This document shows positions 22,306 to 31,668 of a stretch of DNA of 64,000 nt, piece after piece. A program made the position numbers and the translations under genes. The notes under the pieces are model-generated. The model searched no databases. It was not told the origin of the DNA and was given only the letters and a program-made list of their open reading frames with translations. The stretch spans positions 10,165,369 to 10,229,368 of the forward strand of contig NC_091378.1 in the NCBI RefSeq assembly GCF_038502225.1, read 5' to 3'. The first letter of the stretch is position 1. Each line of letters starts with the position of its first letter. This DNA is from Cherax quadricarinatus. Lineage: Eukaryota > Arthropoda > Malacostraca > Decapoda > Parastacidae.

Positions 22306-23042
22306 TGAAGGATGCACAAACCAGTGAAGTTTTTCAAGTAGTTTTTAAACTTTAATTTGGCTTTTAATAACGACTAGTCTTGTACAATTATTGAATTGAT
22401 TAGATGGTGTATAGTTGACGGTAAATTTGTTTCGATGATAAATTTTATGTTTAAAAATATGGAATGGTGATGAGTAACCTTCTCAATCTTATAATTAGCA
22501 ACCTTTATAGGGAGTGTTTTTTTTGGGGGGGAAGTATATTTATTAAAAACATATTACTAAGTTCAGCAAATGATTCCAGTAAATAGACAGCATTTTGTAA
22601 TTGTGGCATTGTTGGTCAAACCATGAATGACTACCTATCTAAACTTAATAGACTTATATCTTCTGTTTTAATTATGGTAGACGTACAAATGGAACAAAGG
22701 ATGTTCTTTTTACAGAGGTTTTGATCCCTTAAGTAGATACAAAGTTTAAATTCAGTTCGCTTCACAACACCTCCAGTCTTTGTTCATATATCTGTTATCA
22801 CTCAGACCACAAAAAAATTGAGAAAAGAAAAAATATTTTTTTTCGTGATTTTCGTAAGAACATCGTGAAGATATAACTGAAGTTTTTAGATGAATAAGTT
22901 GACAACATATCTGATATTTCTTCTATATTTAGGTATCAGAAGACTCCATTGGAAATGCATTGTTTTATATCCCCATGTCCAAGGAAACTCTTACTTTTAT
23001 GTTACTCTCTCTTTAATTGGATCTTTCTAACCTGAAATAAAC

Positions 23043-23045
<3 letters not shown>
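22306..23045. other. No gene recognised
   Basis: AT-rich intronic sequence with homopolymer runs. No supported feature. Confidence 0.55.
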
Positions 23046-23140
<95 letters not shown>

Positions 23141-23187
23141 ATATGTGTGTGGTAGTATATATATATGTGGTAGTATATATATATGAG
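23046..23187 (+). repeat. (TA)n with GTGGTAGTATA units
   Basis: About 50 TA units, then two degenerate GTGGTAGTATATATATATG units, directly upstream of RTE copy B. Confidence 0.93.
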
Positions 23188-23592
23188 TGTAGGTAGTAGG
23201 TTGGTAGACAGCAACCACCCAGGGAAGTACTACCGTCCTGCCAAATGACTGTGAAACAAAAACCTGTAACTGTTTTGCATGATGGTAGGATTGCTGGTTT
23301 CTTTTTCTGTCTCATAAACACGCTAGATAACAGGGAGATCTTGCTTCTCCTACTTACACTTTGGTCACACTTCACAGACACGCACATGCATATATATATA
23401 CATACATCTAGGTTTTTCTCCTTTTTCTAAATAGCTCTTGTTCTTTTTTATTTCTTCTATTGTCCATGGGGAAGTGGAAAAGAATCTTTCCTCCGTAAGC
23501 CATGCGTGTCGTATGAGGCGACTAAAATGCCGGGAGCAATGGGCTAGTAACCCCTTCTCCTGTATACATTTACTAAAAAAGAGAAGAAGAAA

Positions 23593-26022
23593 AACTTTAT
23601 AAAACTGGGATGCTTAAATGTGCGTGGATGTAGTGCGGATGACAAGAAACAGATGATTGCTGATGTTATGAATGAAAAGAAGTTGGATGTCCTGGCTCTA
23701 AGCGAAACAAAGCTGAAGGGGGTAGGAGAGTTTCAGTGGGGGGAAATAAATGGGATTAAATTTGGAGTATCTGAGAGAGTTAGAGCAAAGGAAGGTGTAG
23801 CAGTAATGTTAAATGATCAGTTATGGAAGGAGAAAAGAGAATATGAATGTGTAAATTCAAGAATTATGTGGATTAAAGTAAAGGTTGGATGCGAGAAGTG
23901 GGTCATAATAAGCGTGTATGCACCTGGAGAAGAGAGGAATGCAGAGGAGAGAGAGAGATTTTGGGAGATGTTAAGTGAATGTATAGGAGCCTTTGAACCA
24001 AGTGAGAGAGTAATTGTGGTAGGGGACCTGAATGCTAAAGTAGGAGAAACTTTTAGAGAGTGTGTGGTAGGTAAGTTTGGGGTGCCAGGTGTAAATGATA
24101 ATGGGAGCCCTTTGATTGAACTTTGTATAGAAAGGGGTTTAGTTATAGGTAATACATATTTTAAGAAAAAGAGGATAAATAAGTATACACGATATGATGT
24201 AGGGCGAAATGACAGTAGTTTGTTGGATTATGTATTGGTAGATAAAAGACTGTTGAGTAGACTTCAGGATGTACATGTTTATAGAGGGGCCACAGATATA
24301 TCAGATCACTTTCTAGTTGTAGCTACACTGAGAGTAAAAGGTAGATGGGATACAAGGAGAATAGAAGCATCAGGGAAGAGAGAGGTGAAGGTTTATAAAC
24401 TAAAAGAGGAGGCAGTTAGGGTAAGATATAAACAGCTATTGGAGGATAGATGGGCTAATGAGAGCATAGGCAATGGGGTCGAAGAGGTATGGGGTAGGTT
24501 TAAAAATGTAGTGTTAGAGTGTTCAGCAGAAGTTTGTGGTTACAGGAAAGTGGGTGCAGGAGGGAAGAGGAGCGATTGGTGGAATGATGATGTAAAGAGA
24601 GTAGTAAGGGAGAAAAAGTTAGCATATGAGAAGTTTTTACAAAGTAGAAGTGATGCAAGGAGGGAAGAGTATATGGAGAAAAAGAGAGAGGTTAAGAGAG
24701 TGGTGAAGCAATGTAAAAAGAGAGCAAATGAGAGAGTGGGTGAGATGTTATCAACAAATTTTGTTGAAAATAAGAAAAAGTTTTGGAGTGAGATTAACAA
24801 GTTAAGAAAGCCTAGAGAACAAATGGATTTGTCAGTTAAAAATAGGAGAGGAGAGTTATTAAATGGAGAGTTAGAGGTATTGGGAAGATGGAGGGAATAT
24901 TTTGAGGAATTGTTAAATGTTGATGAAGATAGGGAAGCTGTGATTTCGTGTATAGGGCAAGGAGGAATAACATCTTGTAGGAGTGAGGAAGAGCCAGTTG
25001 TGAGTGTGGGGGAAGTTCGTGAGGCAGTAGGTAAAATGAAAGGGGGTAAGGCAGCCGGGATTGATGGGATAAAGATAGAAATGTTAAAAGCAGGTGGGGA
25101 TATAGTTTTGGAGTGGTTGGTGCAATTATTTAATAAATGTATGGAAGAGGGTAAGGTACCTAGGGATTGGCAGAGAGCATGCATAGTTCCTTTGTATAAA
25201 GGCAAAGGGGATAAAAGAGAGTGCAAAAATTATAGGGGGATAAGTCTGTTGAGTGTTCCTGGTAAAGTGTATGGTAGAGTTATAATTGAAAGAATTAAGA
25301 GTAAGACGGAGAATAGGATAGCAGATGAACAAGGAGGCTTTAGGAAAGGTAGGGGGTGTGTGGACCAGGTGTTTACAGTGAAACATATAAGTGAACAGTA
25401 TTTAGATAAGGCTAAAGAGGTCTTTGTGGCATTTATGGATTTGGAAAAGGCGTATGACAGGGTGGATAGGGGGGCAATGTGGCAGATGTTGCAAGTGTAT
25501 GGTGTAGGAGGTAGGTTACTGAAAGCAGTGAAGAGTTTTTACGAGGATAGTGAGGCTCAAGTTAGAGTATGTAGGAAAGAGGGAAATTTTTTCCCAGTAA
25601 AAGTAGGCCTTAGACAAGGATGTGTGATGTCACCGTGGTTGTTTAATATATTTATAGATGGGGTTGTAAGAGAAGTAAATGCGAGGGTCTTGGCAAGAGG
25701 CGTGGAGTTAAAAGATAAAGAATCACACACAAAGTGGGAGTTGTCACAGCTGCTCTTTGCTGATGACACTGTGCTCTTGGGAGATTCTGAAGAGAAGCTG
25801 CAGAGATTGGTGGATGAATTTGGTAGGGTGTGCAAAAGAAGAAAATTAAAGGTGAATACAGGAAAGAGTAAGGTTATGAGGATAACAAAAAGATTAGATG
25901 ATGAAAGATTGAATATCAGATTGGAGGGAGAGAGTATGGAGGAGGTGAACGTATTCAGATATTTGGGAGTGGACGTGTCAGCGGATGGGTCTATGAAAGA
26001 TGAGGTGAATTTTGAAATTTGA
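23593..26022 (+). CDS. RTE endonuclease-reverse transcriptase (C-terminally truncated)
   Basis: About 800 codons with no stop. Endonuclease at residues 1-230: KLGCLNVRG at the N-terminal end, LALSETKL, SVYAPGEE, VVGDLNAKVG, LDYVLVD, SDHFLVVATL. RT at about 430-740: GKAAGIDGIK, NYRGISLLS, EQGGFRKGRG, LEKAYDRVDR, LRQGCVMSPWLFNIF and FADDTVLLG with both catalytic aspartates. The natural protein should run about 170 residues further, to the MVFNT end seen in copy A and at 26378. Here the frame is diverted into an antisense Penelope segment after DGSMKDEVN. No good Kozak ATG is seen near the N-terminus; a GTG at 23620 or an upstream start is possible. Confidence 0.85.
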   Translation, partial: NFIKLGCLNVRGCSADDKKQMIADVMNEKKLDVLALSETKLKGVGEFQWGEINGIKFGVSERVRAKEGVAVMLNDQLWKEKREYECVNSRIMWIKVKVGCEKWVIISVYAPGEERNAEERERFWEMLSECIGAFEPSERVIVVGDLNAKVGETFRECVVGKFGVPGVNDNGSPLIELCIERGLVIGNTYFKKKRINKYTRYDVGRNDSSLLDYVLVDKRLLSRLQDVHVYRGATDISDHFLVVATLRVKGRWDTRRIEASGKREVKVYKLKEEAVRVRYKQLLEDRWANESIGNGVEEVWGRFKNVVLECSAEVCGYRKVGAGGKRSDWWNDDVKRVVREKKLAYEKFLQSRSDARREEYMEKKREVKRVVKQCKKRANERVGEMLSTNFVENKKKFWSEINKLRKPREQMDLSVKNRRGELLNGELEVLGRWREYFEELLNVDEDREAVISCIGQGGITSCRSEEEPVVSVGEVREAVGKMKGGKAAGIDGIKIEMLKAGGDIVLEWLVQLFNKCMEEGKVPRDWQRACIVPLYKGKGDKRECKNYRGISLLSVPGKVYGRVIIERIKSKTENRIADEQGGFRKGRGCVDQVFTVKHISEQYLDKAKEVFVAFMDLEKAYDRVDRGAMWQMLQVYGVGGRLLKAVKSFYEDSEAQVRVCRKEGNFFPVKVGLRQGCVMSPWLFNIFIDGVVREVNARVLARGVELKDKESHTKWELSQLLFADDTVLLGDSEEKLQRLVDEFGRVCKRRKLKVNTGKSKVMRITKRLDDERLNIRLEGESMEEVNVFRYLGVDVSADGSMKDEVNFEI

Positions 26023-26064
26023 ATTCATTATTACCCTTAATAATTAAAACATCTAGAAAGGGCA
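26003..26064 (-). other. Penelope-derived patch inside RTE copy B
   Basis: The stretch AAATTTGAATTCATTATTAC through CATCTAGAAAGGGCAATG equals the antisense of the Penelope ORF near 29338-29390 and the inverted Penelope segment at 26812-26866. It enters at a shared AATTTT and leaves at a shared GGGCAATG, which is present in both RTE and Penelope sequence. Confidence 0.85.
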
Positions 26065-26117
26065 ATGTGTGGTGTGAATATAATGCAGAGAATTCGTAGT
26101 TTGGAAGTTAGGAGGAG

Positions 26118-26378
26118 GTGTGGGATTACCAAAACTGTTGTCCAAGGGCTGAGGAAGGGTTGTTGAGGTGGTTCGGACATGTAGAGAGAATGGAGCGAAA
26201 CAGAATGACTTCAAGTTATCAGTCTGTAGTGGAAGGAAGGCGGGGTAGGGGTCGGCCTAGGAAGGGTTGGAGGGAGGGGGTAAAGGAGGTTTTGTGTGCG
26301 AGGGGCTTGGACTTCCAGCAGGCATGCGTGAGCGTGTTTGATAGGAGTGAATGGAGACAAATGGTTTTTAATACTTGA
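26118..26378 (+). pseudogene. RTE ORF C-terminal tail of copy B
   Basis: Continuation of the RTE ORF after the patch: [27 protein letters not shown] and the end QMVFNT. The GHVERM and GRPRKGW patterns are typical of RTE C-terminal tails. One base is lost near 26147, so the frame differs from the upstream piece. Confidence 0.8.
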
Positions 26379-26633
26379 CGTGCTGTTGGAGTGTGAGCAA
26401 AGTAACATTTATGAAGGGATTCAGGGAAACCGGCAGGCCGGACTTGAGTCCTGGAGATGGGAAGTACAGTGCCTGCACTCTGAAGGAGGGGTGTTAATGT
26501 TGCAGTTTAAAAACTGTAGTGTAAAGCACCCTTCTGGCAAGACAGTGATGGAGTGAATGATGGTGAAAGTTTTTCTTTTTCGGGCCACCCTGCCTTGGTG
26601 GGAATCGGCCAGTGTGATAATAAAAATAAAAAA

Positions 26634-26634
<1 letters not shown>

Positions 26635-26674
<40 letters not shown>
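26635..26674 (+). repeat. (TG)n microsatellite
   Basis: 20 TG units directly after the RTE 3' end. Confidence 0.95.
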
Positions 26675-26676
<2 letters not shown>

Positions 26677-26753
26677 GCATGGGTGGTGAATGTTGCAACA
26701 AGGAGAAGGCTGGAGGCAATGGAGATGTCATGTCTGAGGGCAATGTGTGGTGT
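26675..26753 (+). mobile_element. Short RTE ORF fragment
   Basis: 79 bp (GAAGCATGGGTGGTGAATGT to GGCAATGTGTGGTG) matching RTE copy A at 13657-13735. It is joined directly to inverted Penelope sequence at 26754. Confidence 0.85.
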
Positions 26754-27250
26754 TGTTGCGAGGAATAATAGTGGACATAGGAACAGTTATTTGTAGGTTT
26801 TCTGTAAATTTTAAATTTGAATTCATTATTACCCTTAATAATTAAAACATCTAGAAAGGGCAATGAGTTATTTTCTTCAAACTCAACAGTAAAGTTAATA
26901 GAATGGGCTAAGCTATTTAATTTTCCAAGGAAATGGTGTATATCTACATTTTTGGGCATAAGACACAAAATATCATCAACATATCTGAACCATTTAGCTC
27001 TATTAGGGAGGATTGTGTTAAGCAACCTTGTTTCAAAAAATTCCATGTATAGGTTACTAAGAACAGGTGAAAGAGGATTTCCCATTGCCATACCAAACTT
27101 CTGAGTGTAAAACTTATCATTAAATACAAATTTTGCATCAACAATGCAAAGTTTAATAAGTTTAATGATAGTAGGAACTGGCAATGGTAAATCATAGTTA
27201 ACGAGTTCTTCAGATAAGAAACTTAATAAATCATCAACAGGAACTTTCGT

Positions 27251-27767
27251 ATTAGAACTGGACAAGATTCCAATGCTCTATTTATTCATATAAGAGATTT
27301 TAACCATCCAATTGATTTTCAAAAAGTTGAGAAAGTAGTATCAAGCAAGTCCATGGTCGACAGGAATATAATTGGATCTTGTTTCATAAAAAGCAGTTTT
27401 GACAATAATATGAATATTTCCTTCGGTTTATATAAATTAGATCCATTTATAATTAATAGAATTTGGGAAGAATTTAATAATACACTGGACAAATAATAAT
27501 TTTTAAATTTTCTTGGGTAGAATAGTTTGTGGGTGAGTTGTGCAAAGGACCTATCCAAGTTGGGTCGGCGCGCGTCACGTGTTTAACCGTTGTGGGATCT
27601 CATAGTGAGGTGCTGGCCAGACCCCTTATATAGCTTCCTTGGATGCTTTACTTTCATAGTTCCTTGATAATGTGAGTAGTCACGAAAGCGCTTGGAATCT
27701 CTCTATTCTTTCAGAGTGGTTGTTTTGCATATTCTGAAATCACCTGTTTACTGTGATCTTATTGCAT
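27251..27767 (+). repeat. Penelope pLTR, left
   Basis: 517 bp, co-linear and gap-free with 29891-30407. I count about six substitutions (near 99% identity). It includes the end of the GIY-YIG coding part and the 3' UTR with the hammerhead-like motif. Confidence 0.92.
27660..27697 (+). ncRNA. Hammerhead-ribozyme-like motif in left pLTR
   Basis: Stem I TTCC/GGAA (27660-27663 with 27694-27697), core TTGATAA (27664-27670), stem II GTGA-GTAG-TCAC (27672-27683), GAAA (27684-27687) and a palindromic stem III AGCGCT (27687-27692) followed by U at the cleavage position. The canonical core is CUGANGA; here position 3 is U and position 8 is A, which would keep a pair. One extra U lies before stem II. 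Penelope-like elements are known to carry hammerhead ribozymes in their pLTRs. Activity is untested. Confidence 0.5.
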
Positions 27768-27769
27768 TA

Positions 27770-30136
27770 ATGGATACCACACGACTCTTCAGAATGTTCT
27801 CGATAAGCTTTCCTAATCATATATCTTTTGTTTCACAGTTTTCTTCTGCACTGATCAAGTCCCACAAGTTAAAAATTCGACTTAATTTTTTAAAAAATTG
27901 TTTAAATGAACAAGTTCTGCCCAAGTCTCTTTTGCCCAATAGACTCCTTGACATGAGAGATCGTCCTTTTGATGATTTTATGAGAATTATTCTTCAGAAA
28001 CATATTGAAATAACTAAAATACAGGAGAAGGAAGCATTCAAAATATTGAGAAACAAAAAATACTCTTTTAATCAGGCCATTCCATCAGAATGGAAACACA
28101 GTATGTTGGATCATTGCTATAATAAGCTCAGAAGAATTTGTAATGAACTCAAGAGCAAACTACAAAGAAAATTAGACATTTTAATTGAAAATAGTGATTG
28201 GACAAAGCATGCTAATAACAATTTTGTAATTAACTTATCAGATGAAATTTTAGACAAACATACAACTGCTGCTCTAGGTTTTGGCCTAAGTTTTGCAATT
28301 TCAAAAAAACTTAATAATGTTGAAATTGTAAAAGCCTTTTGTAACTTTGAAAAATTTTCTGATTTATCCTCTGATGAAATTAATATTAGTAAAGGAATGG
28401 TATATAACTCTATGTTAAAACCAAACATTCCCAATTGCCCTCAAAGATTCTTTAAGTCTTATGATACACTTAATAACAATAAAAATTTGCGCCTTACTAA
28501 AGCAGACAAAATAAATGCAATAGTAATTATGAAAGAAAATGATTACCAAGAAAAAATGAATAATCTCTTAGATGATACTGAAACCTATTCTAAACTTAGG
28601 AAAAATCTCCTAGAAACCGTTAACAGCAATTTCAATAAAACAATAAAACTTCTACTGAAAGGCAAAGATGAATTAGTCAAACAATTTACTTCCACTAATC
28701 CATCTTTACCTTACATGTATGGACTAATAAAAACACACAAACCAGGGAATCCAGTCAGACCAATTATTAGCTCCATAGGGTCAGTTTCATATAAATTATC
28801 CAAATGGCTTGTTGATATTTTGAGCCCTATTGTTGGCAAAATTTCTAACTTTAATGTTAAAAACAACATAGACTTAGTTGATAAATTAAGCTCCTTGACT
28901 GACTTAAATGATTTTAACATGGTTAGTTTTGATGTTACTTCCTTGTTTACGAAATTTCCTGTTGATGATTTATTAAGTTTCTTATCTGAAGAACTCGTTA
29001 ACTATGATTTACCATTGCCAGTTCCTACTATCATTAAACTTATTAAACTTTGCATTGTTGATGCAAAATTTGTATTTAATGATAAGTTTTACACTCAGAA
29101 GTTTGGTATGGCAATGGGAAATCCTCTTTCACCTGTTCTTAGTAACCTATACATGGAATTTTTTGAAACAAGGTTGCTTAACACAATCCTCCCTAATAGA
29201 GCTAAATGGTTCAGATATGTTGATGATATTTTGTGTCTTATGCCCAAAAATGTAGATATACACCATTTCCTTGGAAAATTAAATAGCTTAGCCCATTCTA
29301 TTAACTTTACTGTTGAGTTTGAAGAAAATAACTCATTGCCTTTTCTAGATGTTTTAATTATTAAGGGTAATAATGAATTCAAATTTAAAATTTACAGAAA
29401 ACCTACAAATAACTGTTCCTATGTCCACTATTATTCCTCGCATCAAGATAGAGTCAAACTGTCTGTTTTCTCATCAATGTTTTTGAGAGCTTTACGAATT
29501 TGTAGTCCTGAGTTCATAGATGAGGAAATATCCAAAATTTATGAAATAGGTAATGATTTAAAATACCCAAGAAATGTAATTGATAAATCTTTTAAAGTTG
29601 CTAGAAATACTTTTAACAATCCAAAAAGAGACAACCAGCCTTATTCAACTAAAAATATGTTGGTTCTCCCTTACCATGAAAACTTGGTTGATATGCCTTC
29701 TCTTCTTAAGACTTTTAATATTAAAGTTGTATTCAAAAATCTTGATACAGTAAAAAAACTTTTGATAAAGAATTCCCCCCAAAATGCTGATGGATGTGTC
29801 TATAAGATTCCTTGTAAAATTTGCGATAAAGTTTATTACGGTCAAACTGGTAAAAATCTCGAACTAAGATTAAAACAACATAAATATAGCATTAGAACTG
29901 GACAAGATTCCAATGCTCTATTTATTCATGTAAGAGATTTTAACCATCCAATTGATTTTCAAAAAGTTGAGAAAGTAGTATCAAGCAAGTCCATGGTCGA
30001 CAGGAATATAATTGAATCTTGTTTCATAAAAAGCAGTTTTGACAATAATATGAATATTTCCTTCGGTTTATATAAATTAGATTCATTTATAATTAATAGA
30101 ATTTGGGAAGAATTTAATAATACACTGGACAAATAA
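27770..30136 (+). CDS. Penelope reverse transcriptase with GIY-YIG endonuclease
   Basis: 788 codons from ATG at 27770, which lies 3 bases after the left pLTR; the frame is also open upstream, but only from a non-ATG codon. RT motifs: GLIKTHKPG (about residue 318), PIISSIGS, FDVTSLFTKFPVDD, FGMAMGNPLSPVLSNLYM, the catalytic RYVDDILC (about 482) and LPFLDVLI. The C-terminal GIY-YIG domain shows VYKIPCKICDKVYYGQTG with the tyrosines and glycine, then LELRLKQH and an asparagine/glutamate region (RNIIESCF). Penelope RTs are related to telomerase RT. The enzyme would copy element RNA at DNA ends made by GIY-YIG cleavage. No stop or frameshift is seen, so this copy may be active or recently active. 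Confidence 0.93.
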   Translation: MDTTRLFRMFSISFPNHISFVSQFSSALIKSHKLKIRLNFLKNCLNEQVLPKSLLPNRLLDMRDRPFDDFMRIILQKHIEITKIQEKEAFKILRNKKYSFNQAIPSEWKHSMLDHCYNKLRRICNELKSKLQRKLDILIENSDWTKHANNNFVINLSDEILDKHTTAALGFGLSFAISKKLNNVEIVKAFCNFEKFSDLSSDEINISKGMVYNSMLKPNIPNCPQRFFKSYDTLNNNKNLRLTKADKINAIVIMKENDYQEKMNNLLDDTETYSKLRKNLLETVNSNFNKTIKLLLKGKDELVKQFTSTNPSLPYMYGLIKTHKPGNPVRPIISSIGSVSYKLSKWLVDILSPIVGKISNFNVKNNIDLVDKLSSLTDLNDFNMVSFDVTSLFTKFPVDDLLSFLSEELVNYDLPLPVPTIIKLIKLCIVDAKFVFNDKFYTQKFGMAMGNPLSPVLSNLYMEFFETRLLNTILPNRAKWFRYVDDILCLMPKNVDIHHFLGKLNSLAHSINFTVEFEENNSLPFLDVLIIKGNNEFKFKIYRKPTNNCSYVHYYSSHQDRVKLSVFSSMFLRALRICSPEFIDEEISKIYEIGNDLKYPRNVIDKSFKVARNTFNNPKRDNQPYSTKNMLVLPYHENLVDMPSLLKTFNIKVVFKNLDTVKKLLIKNSPQNADGCVYKIPCKICDKVYYGQTGKNLELRLKQHKYSIRTGQDSNALFIHVRDFNHPIDFQKVEKVVSSKSMVDRNIIESCFIKSSFDNNMNISFGLYKLDSFIINRIWEEFNNTLDK

Positions 30137-30402
30137 TAATTTTTAAATTTTCTTGGGTAGAATAGTTTGTGGGTGAGTTGTGCAAAGGACCTATCCAAGT
30201 TGGGTCGGCGCACGTCAGGTGTTTAACCGTTGTGGGATCTCATAGTGAGGTGCTGGCCAGACCCCTTATATAGCTTCCTTGGATGCTTTACTTTCATAGT
30301 TCCTTGATAATGTGAGTAGTCACGAAAGCGCTTGGAATTTCTCTATTCTTTCAGAGTGGTTGTTTTGCATATTCTGAAATCACCTGTTTACTGTGATCTT
30401 AT

Positions 30403-30407
<5 letters not shown>
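29891..30407 (+). repeat. Penelope pLTR, right
   Basis: Partner of 27251-27767, same length with no gaps. Ends at ATTGCAT, followed by (AT)n. Confidence 0.92.
30300..30337 (+). ncRNA. Hammerhead-ribozyme-like motif in right pLTR
   Basis: Identical in core to the left motif. The downstream GGAATTT (instead of GGAATCT) allows one more pair in stem I than in the left pLTR. Confidence 0.5.

Positions 30408-30496
<89 letters not shown>
30408..30496 (+). repeat. (TA)n microsatellite
   Basis: About 44 TA units abutting the Penelope 3' end. Confidence 0.95.
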
Positions 30497-30498
<2 letters not shown>

Positions 30499-30499
30499 A

Positions 30500-30790
30500 A
30501 TTCTTCTCCTCGAATTGTCGATGCGGTATACAAAGTATATTGTATGGTTTGTGATAAGTAGCATTTAGGACAGTCTAGGAAGCTGCCAGATCTCAGATTT
30601 TCTCATCATGGCTATGCCATATGGACAACTCAAAAATGAAATGCCATTTTCACTCACATGATCTCAAACATCCATCCACTAAACTGGCGAAATGGAAAGG
30701 TGTTTGTAGCTAATGCTTGAATACTTGGAAGTAATATAATCGAATGTATTTTGATTAATACTACAGTTAATCAGTATACCACTGCCGCGC
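30500..30790 (+). pseudogene. Decayed Penelope GIY-YIG fragment
   Basis: Conceptual reading around 30515-30790 gives VYKVYCMVCDK, a stop, HLGQSRKLPDLR and later GSNIIECILI. This follows the GIY-YIG part of the intact copy (VYKIPCKICDKVYYGQTG, RNIIESCFI). Stops are frequent. It is a much older insertion than its neighbour. Confidence 0.65.
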
Positions 30791-30884
30791 TGTTGTGGGA
30801 TTAATCTGCAAAAACCTGCGTTGGTTGTTAAAGTGGAGGGCCATGCTAACCTCTGTACAGAATATACCTAGTTGGATGAATCTT
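30791..30884. other. No gene recognised
   Basis: Short unassigned spacer between the Penelope relic and the tRNA-like head. Confidence 0.4.
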
Positions 30885-31010
30885 GTTAGAGCCAGTTGGC
30901 TTAGTGAGTAACGCACTGGACTGTGAATTTTAAAACTCACTTGTCATGGGTTCAAACCCCACCCATTCACTGATTTGGATTAGTATATTACTGAAGAGAT
31001 TGTTCGTGCT
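30885..31010 (+). mobile_element. tRNA-like SINE head
   Basis: Contains TTGGCTTAGTGAGTAACGC (A-box-like) and GGGTTCAAACCCC (B-box-like, TTCAAAC) about 50 bp apart. This is the spacing of an internal Pol III promoter. The cloverleaf is poor, so a tRNA gene is unlikely. A SINE of another family than 10217 is the best guess. Confidence 0.5.
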
Positions 31011-31524
31011 CCAAAATCCTTTATTTTCCAAGTCTTCAGGTTGTTTTGGATGGCAGACGTTGCCGCCTTCCGTACCATATTAAGCTTGGGATTGTAGTTA
31101 CCATACTTGGTTCACCATCCTAATTATGTGACTATAACTACTTAGGTAGATACCGTAAACTCATATGTAAACTTATTTTTTGTTTGCCATTTCGATAAAT
31201 AAAAATAAATTTATTTTTTCTTTGTCGTGCAGATAAGGGTCCCATTTTTTATAATTCTGCTTAAACTCGTGTATTTTGGTCGACAGAGTTATGTTTGAGT
31301 TGCCTGCGACTTTTGACTAATTATTATGGCTCATCTTTTCATAAAGACATGAATTATAACTATTCATGAATTATAAATATTCGGCATGTATTTTCTGTAT
31401 TTAGCTTTAATAATATGTGATATCAATCCTTATAATTGTCAGTATGATGGCATAATTTTGTTCTAATTAAAATAACAATAAGAATTGTTTTAGTCAAAAT
31501 GAAATTTTCTAAATGACGTCTGAC
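31011..31524. other. No gene recognised
   Basis: AT-rich sequence, perhaps the body of the SINE above in its first part. Nothing supported. Confidence 0.45.
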
Positions 31525-31668
31525 TAAGGCCTGAGCTTCCTACCATCTGCAGCTCATAAGGCTGCAATCCCCACGAGCCCCTTTGGGGCGGGGCAGATGG
31601 CAGATCAGAGGCCTAGCTTCTCCCTATGAGCCCCGTGAGGGCGGGGAATGTGGCTAGGTCTGGGGACA
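31525..31668 (+). repeat. Palindromic dispersed repeat, copy 3, left half
   Basis: CCTGAGCTTCCTACC... to GGTCTGGGGACA. Continues at 45687 (CAGTTGGTCCC shared order) after removal of the BEL/Pao element and one copy of GGACA. Copies at 10160 and 14450 show the uninterrupted site. Confidence 0.85.

Larger units (their letters stand above)
23188..26634 (+). mobile_element. RTE-type LINE, copy B, with an internal Penelope patch
   Basis: 5' UTR (23188-23600) begins GTAGGTAGTAGGTTGG as in copy A. The ORF is open from about 23593 to 26022. The 3' UTR (26379-26634) has the same conserved end: CGTGCTGTTGGAGTGTGAGC, GGCCACCCTGCCTTGG, TCGGCCAGTGTGATAATAAAA. Between ORF and tail about 230 bp of RTE is replaced by a 60-bp antisense Penelope segment (about 26003-26064). 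Copy B lacks a recognisable target duplication and ends in a (TG)n tract. Confidence 0.9.
26754..27767 (+). mobile_element. Penelope-like element, 5'-truncated copy with inverted 5' part
   Basis: 26754-27250 is the reverse complement of about 28949-29444 of the next copy (part of the RT). From 27251 the sequence is in sense orientation and equals 29891-30407, the 3' end including the pLTR. The inverted segment plus deletion of about 446 bp is the arrangement expected from twin priming during reverse transcription. The copy ends at ATTGCAT (27767) and is followed at once by the full-length copy. Confidence 0.88.
27768..30407 (+). mobile_element. Penelope-like element, full ORF copy
   Basis: Retroelement of the Penelope order with a GIY-YIG endonuclease. 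Coding region 27770-30136, 3' UTR and pLTR end at 30407, followed by a (TA)n tract. With the left pLTR it forms the usual head-to-tail pLTR arrangement. Decayed relatives lie at 30500-30790 and 49080-49740. Confidence 0.92.
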
